Part shown: piece after piece, positions 37,202-51,126 of the stretch
Position numbering within the stretch: position 1 is the stretch's first letter
Layout: each line of letters begins with the position of its first letter
Assembly: GCF_047496725.1 (NCBI RefSeq)
Contig: NC_132972.1
Span: 11,051,001-11,115,000, forward strand
Source: Anoplolepis gracilipes
Lineage: Eukaryota > Arthropoda > Insecta > Hymenoptera > Formicidae
Length of the DNA stretch: 64,000 nt
Direction of reading: 5' to 3'
Translations under genes and position numbers: made by a program
The notes under the pieces: generated by a model
Databases searched by the model: none
Seen by the model: only the letters and a program-made list of their open reading frames with translations
Told to the model about the DNA's origin: nothing

Positions 37202-40200
37202 TTGTTTTCCTCATTATTATCTTTACAAAGATATCTGCACCGTGAAAATTAATATTCACTATGACGATATCTATCTTTCAACGAACCTGATCGAAAATAG
37301 GGGATAATACAGTTTTCACGCGATTGAATTTTACAATTAAAAGCTTATAGCGCAACAAGTGCGAAAACGTCGAAGAATTAAGGCTGTCTACAGCGATCAC
37401 GCGCGGGTTTTACAAACATTCGTGGTCGTTGTTAAATCTTTAATGGTGCAAAAACTATTTTAGACATTTCCTTTATATCGAGCGAAATACTTGAAATATT
37501 CCAGGAGATCGCTCAATGCGTCTTTTTTAGAAGTTGTTACCATTTTCTTATTTTATTAATAAACGCAAAACAAATTTGCTAATAACATTTTATTTTGTTA
37601 AATAACAAACCTTACATCTCTTTGTAAGAAAAATGTAAAATCAATATATATTAACGAAAAGCATTTATATAATATTGAGAAAAAAAAATGTAAATTAATT
37701 CTAAATTTATATAACAAAATAATTCATATAGAATATACTCGAAATGGCAATAATTAACTAAAACATTTTATCGATATTCGATGAGTTCTCGTTGGAAGGG
37801 TCAATCAATGCTTTTAAAAGTATTTTAGCACAGCATTTACGAGGTCTTTCGCTTAGAATGACGAAGGTTAAGCGGTCCCGTCACAAACGCCAGCTTGCAA
37901 TAATGTCCTTAATCGAATCTATTTAACGATTCTTTTGTTTTAATCTGCTTCATTGCCTAAGAATGTGATAAAAAATCTTGGAAAAGGAAAATTCAACTAT
38001 CCATCGCTCAAACTGTCAGACGTTAATGCAACCAGGTCAAAGCATTTGTGCGATATGCCGTTGACTGTGATACGAATTATTTTATGAATTATTACTTTCG
38101 TTTAAAGACACTCGAATACGGCAATGATAGCACTTTCTTTTCTTCCTGCAGTAAGCTACGACAGGGAAATCTGCATCGTCCTATATTACTGCCGAGGATA
38201 AATTCGCTCTCGTGTTGAGATTTAAATCTATCACGACGAGGGCAAATATGAACTCTACTTAAGTATGGAGGAGACTCAAGCAGCGTTTTTTCCTGCTCTT
38301 ATGCCATCGTCTTTGTAATGGGGCCAATAAAACTGCTCCCGGGCCGGGAATTATTTCGACTTTTATATAAAAACGCGATTTGTATATAGTTTAACGAGTA
38401 ATGTAGCGAACAGAAACCTCCACGAGCGTAAAAGGAAGGAGAGTATTTGTACGCATAAGTATAATAATCATACGTCGCCAGAATACGGTACGTAGCCGTA
38501 TCGAATGATAGTACGATAGGACGTGCCATGTTGTACAGGAAAAAAAGAGAAAAATACATGAACAAATTTTTATGAGCTCGAAACGAATCTTCGCTATTTT
38601 TAATAAATTTCGCAGAAAATCTGTCCTATACGAGCCTTGCATAAAGGAGCATGGGTGTGCGCGAGATTAACGATCTTTTCCAAGAGAGAAATATCAAGAT
38701 GTTAAAATGGATAAAATTATTGTAATTTTGACTTGAAGAGAAAGCGCGATAACGATATCGGATCATCTATGTATCACATATATAGTTTTTATTTTTTATA
38801 TATTCTTTAATCAGTCACATTACATTAACAGCTCCAATTTTCATTTTCGTCTCATTATAAAGCAATCAAAGTTATTCTGAGACTAAATTTGTTTATTCAT
38901 CTTCAAATTCATCATAAAATTGATTAACATTATTTTATGATACCAATATCTTTTTATGATATTATATAAAGAATTTATATATATATAAGGATATATATAT
39001 AAAGTATATATATATATAAAAAATTAATATTTTTCATTTTTTTTTAATATATAGAATGACATTGGCTACTTTTTTTAGCACAAGGCATTTGAGCGTCTTC
39101 TTTGATAACATTGTCGCAATCATGCTTTATATAATAATCGAAATTGAAAGTAATTACGAAAAATATCTCGACTTTTATATCGTGCAAAAAATTCAAATCA
39201 AATTTCCAATCTCGCCACACATCGTGCAGTTATCCGCATCTTATCCGTATAACGATGTGAGCCAATACGTATCGTGTACATTGTGTTAAGTATTACTAAT
39301 TATTATTATTATTATTATAACAGATTCTTTTTGTAATATATCATTCACTGCGACACGTTATTCGCCGCACGAGGAAAGATACGTGATTTCTGTAAAGCGA
39401 ACCAAGAGAAAACATCTTTCCATTTTTTCTCCCCCCTCGCATATTTGATCTTGTAAATGTAAATCGGACTGCGACTGAGCATTTTAATTAGGAATTGTAC
39501 ATTGCAATCTAACGTTACGTAACTGCGAGGAGTTGCATTTGCCATTCGGTTGTGGACATAGAACCTATAGATCTTTATTGTATCATTATATATCGTAAAA
39601 ATTTATTGTAATAAAGAACAATCATTCTTATCACTTGTAATATTTCTTAAACCTAACTAATTGCGTGAGAGAGACAGAGACAAACACGATATTTTTCAGC
39701 AATAATTTTTAGATGCACATTATACGATATCTCAATGCATATTTGCATAAAGAAAATTTATATATGAGGAAGGAAGATTGTGTTTATCGAATATTTTCCT
39801 TAGTAAATTCTCAGAATTTTATTTTTACATCCGCCTGTTTTTATACGATAAAATACAATCCAACACACATAACAAATAATTATTTTACTTTATATCTATT
39901 GAAAAATTAATTCTTTGCTTTATCAAATGCTGTATCATTCTATTTTATCATTTTTTCATCCTTTTCTCGTATTTAATAATAAGTGTAAAATATAAGAAAA
40001 ATAAGAAAAAATGTCAAATATGTAAAAAGTACTCAAAGAAATACAAGTTTAAAGAAATAAAAAACGATATAACAATAATAAACTTAGGGTTTAATTATTT
40101 AAAAATAAATATAAAAAATGCAGTCAATACATTTAAATGCTTCATTAATACTTTATAAGTTAGAAACATAGAAAATGTAATTCTCTCTTCTTTTTTTAAC

Positions 40201-41934
40201 TACGCATACATGACAATTCTCCGAAATATTGATAGATATTAGGTAGATACTAAATATAGCTCTTATCATTACAGTTTATCTAGAAAAATTCAAATGAGAC
40301 AGCATTTTGCTTTAAGATGTTTTAGGACAAACTACTATATTTTATTTTATGAACATATTATTTATCAAATAAAATTTACGTAACATACTCAATCAAGAAA
40401 GAAATCTGTATATTAAAATGTTCATAAATCCGTATAAACTCAACAAAAAATGATTAAATTTAACTAAAATTATTGATATCTTTTTTCTAATAAAACTCAG
40501 TAAAAAGTAATTATAAACTTATAGTAAATAGAAGCAATAAGGATCTGCATTGGCGTTTTTAAATTACTTTTAGTTATTTTTTTATAAGTAAATATAACAA
40601 TAACATTATTTGAGTGAAAAAATTTAATTGCGTTTATTCAAAAAATTTATAGGAAAATTATTGAGAAAAGTTAAACAAAAAAGACATTTTCAGTCATTGA
40701 CAGACAAAACTCAATTATTTATATTTATGTTACCTGCGTTAGCAATCATAATTGACAATGATAATATTAATTAGAAATAAAACGATAATATTGATAAGAA
40801 ACGTAAGCAAAGAAATTTCTATGTTCATTTATAATAATATTACAAGTGTAGATATCTCTAATTGTGAAAAAAAGCTTATCCAGACTTATTATATACATAT
40901 ATGTAGTGAGATAAACGCATTTCATATCGTAATATTCATAATATTTTTCATGTATGAAGAAAAAATAATTCCATGTAATGTTCTTTAATGATTGGTGTAA
41001 ATGCACGGAACTGCACGAAACCTTACGGAATGACACGAAACATATCTTGTCTATAGAATGAAGGAGAGAAAGAGACAGACATATTTGCAACTCCGATTCA
41101 TTTCATGCATTCAGTTAGTCGCTCGTGAGTAATCATATGACATGGATCTGCGTCTGAGATATTTTTAGCGAAAATTTTTGCGTAACCTTAACGTTTCTTC
41201 AAATGTGGCTGATAAAACACATTGCGCATCAGTTTCTTCAATCGAGAACGCGAATTCAGATCAAATTCAATAAATTACGTAAGAAAGTTTAACGTCTATA
41301 CAAAATATAGAAGTGCACACTCATTGTCAGTGTAATTTTAAAGACTATATTATTTTACAATTTCGAAATTTTTAAATAGTCTGCTTTTTATCAATCTAAA
41401 AACAAAGCATAAAGCTGCTGCTGTTATCAGTAAATATATATAAAAGAAATATTACGAATTATTTTAATATTAAGATATAGCTTAAGTTAAAAATAGAATA
41501 TATTTATTTGTATGCATAATAAATATGATCGTGGAATGTATGAAACAGAAAGGAAATTTACATTAGACAGTGTTTTATTGACTTTTCAGAGAAGAATTTA
41601 CTCATTCATTTGCATTAAGAATTTACGGCACATAACATTAGAATTTATTAAATACGTTTTACGTTTCGTCGTTTTATATTATTAATAATATTTGCAAATC
41701 TTGAATGTCTAAAATAACAAATATGCTTTAGAATAATAATAATTAAAAATATAGTAATATATATAATCAAAAATTAAAATTACTCTGAAAAATTAATTGA
41801 TAAATGTATTTTATCCATGTACTTATTTTTATTATTATATTTATAAAATAAAATGTAATCTAATTATATATGTCTACAATGTAAATTGTTCGCAAAAATT
41901 AGGCGTGAAAAATTACACAATTCGAGCAGCCGAT

Positions 41935-44900
41935 ATGGATACCGTTCATGATCCATATTTAAGACATCTGTTCGATGGTGACCCGGTGTTCAATGTCTAT
42001 CACCAGGAAGCGACGAACTTGTCTGTAGGGGCACCTGGTCCTGATCTATTAAAACACTGTGTAGAAATGTTGAATAAATCCACGCAACATCGAATGGTAA
42101 GATCAATTATTCTACATCGTATTTTTTAGTATCTTTATCAGATAATTAATATATTTAAAAATCTATTATATTAAAAGCTCTCAATATTATATAATTTCTT
42201 TATTATGTATTTATTATAATACATTATTTAGAAACAAATTATTATTAAATAATGAGGTCTAAAGTTAAGCTCTTATGGATAATTTCTATTTGTACTTTAT
42301 AATATTATATTTTTCTATGTCTGTTGCAGTAGATAAGTAAATTGAATTTAAAGTTTAATCAATAGATTATATCTATAGATTGTAATTGTAAATTTATAAA
42401 AAAATAGATCAATTAAAATAAAATTAAGAAAAATTTATATCTTAAAGTATATATCAAATTTTTGAAATTTGCTGGTAAATTTTAGTCCAAGTTTATTAAT
42501 TCAGACTGAAAGTGTAAATAAATTTTATAAATATAATAAAACTAATTTTAACTAAATAATTTATTAATGTTTTAATAAAAGTAAAATTATGCAACTGTGT
42601 AATATAACACGATTCTTAAATAATATTCTTTTTAATTTTTAAAATCTACAATAATCATATATTTCAATTAATTAATAATTATTTTTCTATATTTTTTGCT
42701 TGCATTTTATGAAATATTTTATAAACAATTTTAAAGTTTCTGAATAGATATAAATATAATTCAAGAATATAATATTTATCAAAATATATTTTGCAATCAT
42801 GGATGTTAATAGAATCAATTACTTTAGAAAGAAGAAGAAAAGGAAGGAAAATACTACCTTTTTCAATATGGTACAACGGCGGGTCTTTGGGAATGTCGTG
42901 ATGAATTAGCTAAATTCTTGAGCAGACGATACGGTAACTCTGTAATGAGAGAGCACTTAATATTGACGTGTGGAGCATCACATGGTCTTCAAATGTTGTT
43001 GAACACTGTACTTTCACCAAATGGCGTAATCTTCGTAGAGGAAGTTACATACATGATTGCTCTCGATGCTTTTAAGCAATTTCCATTAATAAGAATAGTT
43101 ACAGGTAGATATGTGTTACGAATAAATTATTTATTCGTAAAACGAGCAATAAAAATAAAAATATTTTAAGGTAATAAAAATAAATATAGATATATCTCTA
43201 TTATAGAATATATATATTAATCACAAACTAAAGTAAAATAAGAAATCGATATACATAATAAATCGATAATCAATATGTATAACTAAACTCAAAGTAATTA
43301 AAGATATTTAATAGCAAAAATTTATTTAAACATTTATCTACAAATATGCTGACAGAAATGTTTATTATTATTATCATCATTATTCCATACACAGTGCCAA
43401 TGAAGGATGATGTAGTAGATCTAGATGCATTCGAAAAGATAGTGGCTGAAGAGAAGACGAAAGGCAACTATTTTCTGAATGATCAGAAAATATTCTGGGC
43501 GATGTTTTATACGATACCAGTTTTTCACAATCCAACCGGAATGACATTATCGCCTGGTAATTTAAAGCAACATCTTACATGTGACAAAGATTTTGCTTAT
43601 TGAAATACGAAAAGTAATAAAGTTAAAACAAATGTATATCTAGTGCACTTTTTTCATGCATGAATAATGCAAATTATTTTGTCAATTTTATTTCTCGACA
43701 GATCAGTGCAAGCGTTTAGTGGAGATCGCGCGAAATAATTCCATAGTGGTAGCGTGCGATGATGTGTACAATTTGCTTTATTATGGAGAAGGATTTCCGC
43801 CGCGACGATTATTTTCTTACGACGATCCAAAAGATGCAAATTACAAAGGAGGAAACATTGTGTCAAACTGTTCGTTTTCTAAAATTCTTGCGCCAGCGAT
43901 CCGTTTTGGATGGATCGAATGCAGTCCACGTGTTGTCAACATTCTAAAAACATCGTAAGTCGCACATACTTCATTCTTCAATTTAGAAAATATAATTAAG
44001 TAATGTTTGAAGACAAGTACAATGCAAAACTATCAAGTTAATTTTGCGATTTATACATTAACATTAAAACTCTATAGTATTAAAGATATAATAATTATTG
44101 CGACATTCCACAGATATTATTCGGCGTGTAATATAAATTATAATTGGCTAATATAATATAAATTATGATGGGCTAAAATCTTGAAATTAATTATGCAATT
44201 ATTTAATTGTCCGATTTTTAATGTTATATATTTTTTATAGAGGCACATTATGTAGCGGTGGTGGAGTTAATCATTATATTTCTGGATTAATGGCGAGTAT
44301 GCTTCATGAAAACATTGAAGAGAAGTACCTTGATAAGATTATAAAAATCTATAGGGTACGTTTTATTATAAATATTTTTACACTTTGAAAACTATATTTT
44401 GTAAGACATTAATAATTATGTCGCAAGATTTTTAATATAACTGTAAAAATAGATATTATATATAAATAACTTATACAATTCAATAATTATTTATTTTAAT
44501 ATAAAATTGCCCTTATTATGTATTTTTTATTTTATTATTTAATATAGAAGCAAATAAAAAAAAGAAATATTAAAAAATTAATACCCATTAGCTTAAATTC
44601 AATTTATAGGAACGATTAGATGCGCTTTGTACAACTCTGGATCGATTTCTGCCCAGCTGTTGTTCATATCGACGACCAAAAGGTGGTTACTTTGTTTGGG
44701 TTCATCTTCCTCCAGGTATAATGCATGCGCGTGCGAATTTTTCTACTATGAAATTATATATGAATAAGTATGAAAAATAATACTAAAAATTTTTAAATAA
44801 TCACACATTGCAATTTTAAAATTATTCTATTTGTGTATTATGTATTTTTCAATTGTATTATTATATTATAAATCCATATATTAATTTAGTCTATTATAAA

Positions 44901-45163
44901 GATATATATGTTTCCTTAAAGGTACGGACGGTGTCAAGTTCATCAAATGGTGTCAAAAGGAATACAAAGTATCAGCGATACCAGGTTCTCGATTCTCACA
45001 TACGAGTGAAGCAAAGAATTTCATACGTATAAGCATAGGCTTTCACACGAAAGAAGTTTTGGAGACTGCAGCTCAAACTTTGTGCATGGCACTTTTTACA
45101 TATATCAGACGTCAAGTTGGTGACAAAAATGATATTGCAAATACGAATGATTCAAAAACATGA
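41935..45163 (+). CDS. PLP-dependent aminotransferase, class I/II (YER152C-like / 2-aminoadipate-type)
   Basis: A cytosolic-looking fold-type I aminotransferase, transferring amino groups from amino acids to 2-oxo acids with pyridoxal phosphate. Exons are 41935-42096, 42828-43104, 43395-43556, 43702-43954, 44241-44355, 44610-44715 and 44922-45163. They sum to 1317 nt (438 residues, usual family length) with all phases matching. Key motifs in order: a cofactor-phosphate loop (CGASHGLQ), the substrate/cofactor Asn in FHNPTG, Asp and Tyr in CDDVY, the Schiff-base Lys in SFSKILAPAIRFGW with its trailing Arg, and a C-terminal FIRISIGF segment carrying the carboxylate-binding Arg. No mitochondrial presequence is visible from this start. 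An in-frame extension upstream of ATG 41935, behind a possible AG acceptor at 41902, cannot be excluded. The family includes yeast YER152C and 2-aminoadipate/kynurenine-type enzymes; the substrate cannot be read from sequence. Confidence 0.85.
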
Positions 45164-45424
45164 ATATATCAATTTTTAATCGGAAACACATACAATACCA
45201 TACATATATTACATAAAATACAATTATTTATTTATATATTACATAAAATACAATTATTATCTAATTTAGATATTATGCTTAAAATAATTAGGCACACAAT
45301 TCAATGAAAACATTGTATATATAATGTATATGGTAGAGTATTTTATTATACAAAAAGAATGCAGTATTGTAAATATAAGTTTTTATATATTATACATATT
45401 ATAACATCAATTGTTATAAGTCTG

Positions 45425-45470
<46 letters not shown>

Positions 45471-46000
45471 AGTCTGAAAGTAGTATACACAATGTAAACT
45501 TTTTAAGAATTTTGTTAGAAATTCAATATTTTAACAACTAGTAAAAAATGCAATAAAACACTGCAATTTTAAGAAATTTAAATTTTATTTGCACGTGCTT
45601 CATTTGCTATTTTCAATCCTTCTTAATATACGTAATTAGAATATACATTATAATAAGTTAAATGAATATCAGTCATCTCTATAATTCAAGTAGAGCTTCA
45701 TAATCTTGTCATTTTTACAAAAAAATTGACTGTAACGATACAATTCATAAGATACTATTGTCTATTGAAAACAAATTACATTTATATTTTTAATAGCAAT
45801 ATAAATTTTTTTTAATTATACCATTACAAATCCATCAGGCCATTATATTTCATAATATTCCAACAGATACAACATATATTTAAAAAAGTAATAAAAAATA
45901 ATATTATGAGAATGAGAGTATGTGGTTTTTTCTTTTCATTACATAATTAAATATTTTTAATTAATTATTTAAAAATTGTATACATGTAACAATATAATAA
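45164..46000. other. Convergent 3' intergenic interval
   Basis: AT-rich DNA between the aminotransferase and the ribosome recycling factor gene, which point at each other. It contains a short direct repeat (ATATTACATAAAATACAATTA, near 45206-45227 and 45236-45257), probably in the aminotransferase 3' UTR, and a compound (TA)n(GT)n microsatellite. I see no further gene. Confidence 0.7.
45425..45470. repeat. Compound (TA)n(GT)10 microsatellite
   Basis: A TA run (about 45425-45450) is followed directly by ten GT units (45451-45470). It lies in the 3' interval between two convergent genes. Confidence 0.95.
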
Positions 46001-46006
46001 TTTATT
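46001..46006 (-). terminator. Candidate polyadenylation signal of the ribosome recycling factor gene
   Basis: AATAAA on the minus strand, 33 bases after the stop codon. Another AATAAA overlaps the stop itself (46044-46039). Either would give a very short 3' UTR. Confidence 0.45.
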
Positions 46007-46039
46007 CTTAAAAGTACAAATAGTTAAATCTAGAGAAGT

Positions 46040-47156
46040 TTATTCAGAATCACCTAACAATTCTTTCTGTTTGGTTTCCAGCAATTGTTCAGCTTTACTT
46101 ACATATTGATTACTGAAAATATCTATATAGTTTTCTATCCTAAACATTAAATCTTTAGATAATCCTTCTTCTTGCTTTACCGCTTTAATGTGCTTGTTAC
46201 GTATTTCTCTAATACTGCCGCAACACTTTGTATAAAAACTCTTTGCATTTTTAGATAAACTTTCTCTGTGTTCTTTTGTTACTCTGTTGATATAAAAACA
46301 TATATAAATATTAGTCAAGATAATTATATTCACTTATATTAAATAATACTTTAATACATCTTTAATTATATTTTTATGTTAAATTTTGTATAATATTTAA
46401 TATAAAATTAAATATCAATTTATTTCTTATATGTAATGCAAGTTAGAATAAATGCAGAAAATCACAATTCTGAAGTTTGAAAACATTTTTAATAAAATAG
46501 TAAGATTCTAAAACTTACTTGGGAATAGGAATATAAATTATAGTCCCATCTTGTTGTGGATTTAGCTTCATCTGATTTTTTGTGATGCTTGTTAAAATAT
46601 CTGGGATAGCTTGTGGAAAAGTAGATATATTGAGTACTATTAGTTTGGGTTTACGACTAATCTGTGCAAGCTCTTGCAATGTGTAATCTTTTCCTTCAAA
46701 CTTAACAGGTAATTCCTCAATAACACCCACAGTTGATCTTATTGACAAATACTTGATGAAATCATTTTTCAAGATTTCAATCGTCTTTTCCAATTGAGAT
46801 GTCAGCTTATTGACATCAATAACTTGTTTCAGCTCATTATAATCAATATGTTGTACCTTCTGCTTCTTTTTATCTTTGCCACGGTCTTTGCCTTTTGCCA
46901 ATACACAGGTCATAGAAAAATCTCTAGAATTATTCACTTTGACATAATTGATAAATGAAAAATTTAAGATATCACAATGCTGAATGATCTGTGGAAATCT
47001 TTGCTGGCTCTTAAGATGATATATCTCTTTATTTAATAAACACTGATAAATGCAGCTTTTTGTTGGTCTTAATGTTGAGACTATTGCATAATTTCTTGAT
47101 TGAATATTAGCACAAAGTCGTATACCTATTATGCTTCCCATTTTTTTTGTTATCAT
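46040..47156 (-). CDS. MRRF: Mitochondrial ribosome recycling factor
   Basis: This factor releases mitochondrial ribosomes from mRNA after termination. Two exons, 47156-46519 and 46283-46040, join in phase 2 (AA + A = Lys) to 882 nt, 293 residues. The start is ATG at 47156 (MITKKMGS), with a second in-frame ATG at 47141. The N-terminal ~80 residues are basic and polar without a domain, as expected for a mitochondrial targeting sequence. The RRF domain covers about 110-293. Its hallmark segment is LNPQQDGTIIYIPIPK, followed across the splice by VTKEHRESLSKNAK and IREIRNKHIKAVKQ, which form the helical arm that contacts the ribosome. The C-terminus ends ETKQKELLGDSE. Length and motif order match animal MRRF. 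It is transcribed away from the R2D2-like gene, 7.5 kb distant, and is convergent with the aminotransferase. Confidence 0.93.
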
Positions 47157-47989
47157 CAATGTTCAATATAATTGTAATATAGCAGAAAATTAAGATATTG
47201 TGATATATACTCAATATTTCGATATTTATTTGATATTTACAAGATAATTATACACGCATTTCGATCACCTCAAAATTATAGGTTACAATATCTAACTTCT
47301 TTATTCACCTTAAAAAAAGGTACAAATTTTATTAGAAATAATGTGGAAATTAGATCAGTTCTTAATTTTAATTGTAAAATAATACATTTTATGGATTTTC
47401 CAAAAACTTACTGTTCAAATATATTAAAATACAAATATCTCGCGATTGGTTTATTTACCGAAAGAAGATACATATCTAATCAAAATTTGATTATATAATT
47501 GCAATAATCCACTATTTATTCCTTTATCCAATTATCGTCCTCCTTCACATTTTTTGTTATGTATTTTGTTATTATATAAAAATGTGAATGTATTCATTAG
47601 ATATCTCTTTTTAAATCATGGTTATCAATTTATTTTCTCCTGTAAAAGCGAACTCCTGTAAAGAGAGAAGCTTGAAAGGAGCCACGTGTTTTTGACACAA
47701 CGCTTTTTCCCTGCAGTATGCTAGCGCCAACTGGATCTATTTTAGAGCAGGCGAAACTACAAGACCGGATACATTTTTTGGTGCCACGGTAAAACGGTAA
47801 CTGGTTGGTTCATGTCTGTGCTAGATCCATATAATTGAGGATTTGAAAAGTGCATGAAAAATATTATGACTTTATTAATATATTTCATTACATATTATTT
47901 TAGCTGCACGTAATCTTTATTCATTTACTACATGTTATGAGTAAGAATAGGTATATGTATTATTATTATCAAAATTATTAAAATTGTTT

Positions 47990-47993
<4 letters not shown>

Positions 47994-48038
<45 letters not shown>
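47994..48038. repeat. (TA)n microsatellite
   Basis: An uninterrupted TA run of about 45 bases in the MRRF upstream region. Confidence 0.95.
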
Positions 48039-48042
<4 letters not shown>

Positions 48043-50879
48043 TTTATGTTTTTTTTCAATTTTACTTTTTTTTTAATATCATAAGCCCTAGCAGCCCTAG
48101 CAAATCCCACTCTATTTGCTGGCATAGCCAGCAAAAATTCGTGATTAGTGATTTGGGGAATCCTAATTGGGAATTCGCGATAACGCGAGATTTAGGAATT
48201 TGCGATCATACATGTATCTTTTACGCATTGTGGCCAGTATTGACCACGTATTTTCAAACCAGTTGAACTTACCTTTGTTGCTCCAGGCTATATTTATTCT
48301 GACTCAAATTGTATACGAGCCAGAGAGGAAGAAGAATAATTCCTTCCTTCTGCTGATTAATAATTATCACCGGAAAATCAGACGCCTTATATTCATATAA
48401 AAATCATACGATATTACAATCGTTTTTGTAGATACGTACTGTCATTCAAGCGTTAAAAGTTGCAAAGACGAATGCACTTATGTACACTGAAAAAATTGTA
48501 CTCTAAATGTATGCTTTTTAAGTCCTCTAAATAGATATTCTTAACTAAGCGTAAGTATATGTATATATTTACGTAATATTTTTTGAAACACTTTATAAAT
48601 CAAATTAAAACTATGTATATATTTAACTTATCAAAGTTTTAATAAATAACAAATGTCCATTTGTAAAATTGTTTTTGTATCATATTGTGATTAATAATCT
48701 TAAATATTAAATAATATAATGATGAGAAAATATTCCATTCAGTACATATTCTTACATGCTAAGAATATCTGAAACTATTCTACTCTTTACAGAAAAGATC
48801 TTTTTGGCACCTATTTAAAAAAAAGATATCTTTATAATAAGTGAAATGTTCTTTGATAAGAATATAATTTTTTCGGCGTACGTAAAATATATTAACATAC
48901 ATTAACCCCTCAGTTCGGCGAATCATTCAACATTTGTATCTTTAAAACTATTTTATAAAATTCATAATATATATAATTGAAATAAATATTTCAATTTACA
49001 ATTTACAATTGATATAAATATGTATAAATTGCATAAATTTCAGTAAATATATTTTTTTATTTTAAAAATATTTTTTCCTTTCCTTTAATTTTTATATACA
49101 AATAATATATATCTATTTTAACAAAAGTTAAAAGAAATAAGTGAAAAATATAATATAAAATTTTCTTTTGAAATATAAGTACAAAAAGAAATTTTTTTAT
49201 AATTTAAAATTGACCTAGAGTCCGCCATGCACGCGGCTATCCCGCTGTCCGAGAATTAAAGCAACAGATTTATCTACATCTCTATCTACAAATCTCTACA
49301 AATCCGTTGCTTTAAAATAAAAGTTTTTTAACACTAACCGACACTGATGCGCAACAGCGGAGTTGACGATATTGAAGCTACGTTGTCTGTAACATAAAAA
49401 ATATAAAGTCTAAATTATAGCAGCGCTTCAAATAATTAATACTCAAGAAATTATTATTGTACTCTTCAAATTTTATATTCGTACAATAATAAACAAATAT
49501 ATAAATATAGAATAATTTTATAAATTAAAAAAAACTATTTTTTAAATAAAAATTTTTATAAAATTTATGTAAAAATTATTTCTGAGTCTGTTTAAATTAT
49601 TCAAATAAATAAATCAAATTAATTCATATACGTGATTTATAATAATTAATATATAAATAATAATAATAATAATAACACACCCTAGGGTTGCTTCGCTGGT
49701 GCAGGATACCTCTCCTAGGCCTCCTCCTTCTCTCAGATGTCAGGATCATCAGGATTTATTGTTTTACATGGGCGATATAGGTTTTTTAATTTGTTTAAAC
49801 TGTACAATAGTAAAATTACGCGATATTTTAAACCGTACAAAAATAAAAACGTGCGATAGTTTGTGCGGCACTCCCGAATTTCGGAACGATCAAAAATCCC
49901 ATTTTATCACGCACGAGAATCATACTTGAAGTCGACAGGTCGAGCACGACCAAACTCCGAGCAAGAGTTAAGTCCGAACCGGAAGAAGACGAAAGATCGA
50001 GGGAATCGATCGCGAATAGGGTTCGCTCGATTCTCGTTCGTGCAGCTCCGCATCTCAGACCGACTCAAACTCATTAGGCACGATTTTGGATGAGCATATG
50101 TGTCTATCATACAGACAGTCCACATGATACGTCATAGGGCTGGTAGACGGATCAAGAAAGAACACCCATTTCATGAATGTTCAACAATCTGAGCATTTAT
50201 CAAATGGATCGGACCTCTTTACCGAGCGTAATCATGACCTAAATCCTCCAGTCGACGTCCTCAATGCGATACATATTACTGATAGACTGTGCAAGAAAAG
50301 GGACCCATCAACAATTTATTCCAACAATCGACCAACCTCTAATCGATTAGGACCAAAAACTCGAAGCAGCTCATGCTCTCAACAACCAATTATCGAGCGT
50401 TAGCCTAATATTAACCGCATTCATGTATCTCTCTTCTATACTGAACCATACGTTTACCTACGCGGTCGGCATTCACCTCAGCCGCGATACTGAGGCGTGT
50501 AAACGTTGTTGCCCAGTAAGAAATAATGATTGAAAAAACGCCAAATAAACGCCGACAAACGACATCGATTCGACATCTTCAATTAATCATGTTTCACTGG
50601 AAAGCAACGCTGAGAGAAACCCATCAAATACGATCCCCGACAACAGTTTCGTGATCGAAATCAGAATTATATGAACGAAAACGCGATTGCGATTACGAGA
50701 CGAAGTTGAGATGAATATAAGTGACAGCGCGCTATACGTCACCGAGGCCGAATACTATGTTATTATATTATTTACGTATTTTCGAAATCATTTAGACGTA
50801 TTTTAACACGTTAATATTTATTGCGTAATATTATTGTACGTATTATCGTCGCGAGAAACGTTTACGGCGCGCTCGAGGT

Positions 50880-51060
50880 AAACGCGAGACGCACGTGCTG
50901 GCGCCGGCATCGGCGCCGGAGTAAAAACACGTGCGCGTACTGTCACTACGCCCGCCGGACTCCGAATGAATATATGAATGGCGCATGGGGCGCACGGCTT
51001 TCACGGGTTTCGTACGCGGCGTTTCCCCCTCTCTTACCACGCAACGCATGACGTCAAAGA
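50880..51060. promoter_or_regulatory. GC-rich block with paired E-boxes
   Basis: This is the most GC-rich stretch of the MRRF/R2D2 interval. Two CACGTG E-boxes (50892-50897 and 50928-50933) flank two GGCGCC palindromes (50900-50905 and 50912-50917). A CT-rich tract follows at once. CACGTG is bound by bHLH factors such as Myc/Max or Clock/Cycle. A promoter or enhancer role is inferred from composition only. Confidence 0.4.
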
Positions 51061-51073
51061 GAAAGGAGAGTAT

Positions 51074-51090
51074 GCTCTTTCTCTTTCTTT

Positions 51091-51122
<32 letters not shown>

Positions 51123-51126
51123 CCTC
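51074..51126. repeat. (CT)n-rich low-complexity tract
   Basis: A pyrimidine tract dominated by CT dinucleotides with interspersed TTT, directly after the GC-rich E-box block. Such GA/CT tracts are common near insect promoters. Confidence 0.9.

Larger units (their letters stand above)
36555..41934. other. Egfr 3' UTR and gene-free interval before the aminotransferase
   Basis: The first few hundred bases are likely Egfr 3' UTR. The rest is AT-rich and, apart from the 146-bp inverted-repeat element and a short (ATT)n run at 39301-39318, I see nothing gene-like. Near 41111 there is TCAGT (an arthropod initiator match), and CGCTC|GTGAGT at 41120-41130 resembles a splice donor. These could mark a 5' non-coding exon of the downstream aminotransferase, but the support is weak. 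Confidence 0.5.

Noticed and set aside
49699..50403. Three ~76-codon plus-strand frames upstream of the R2D2-like gene
   Set aside because: No domain, no plausible splice partners, and they overlap a minus-strand frame of similar length; could be remnants of an unknown repeat but unsupported.
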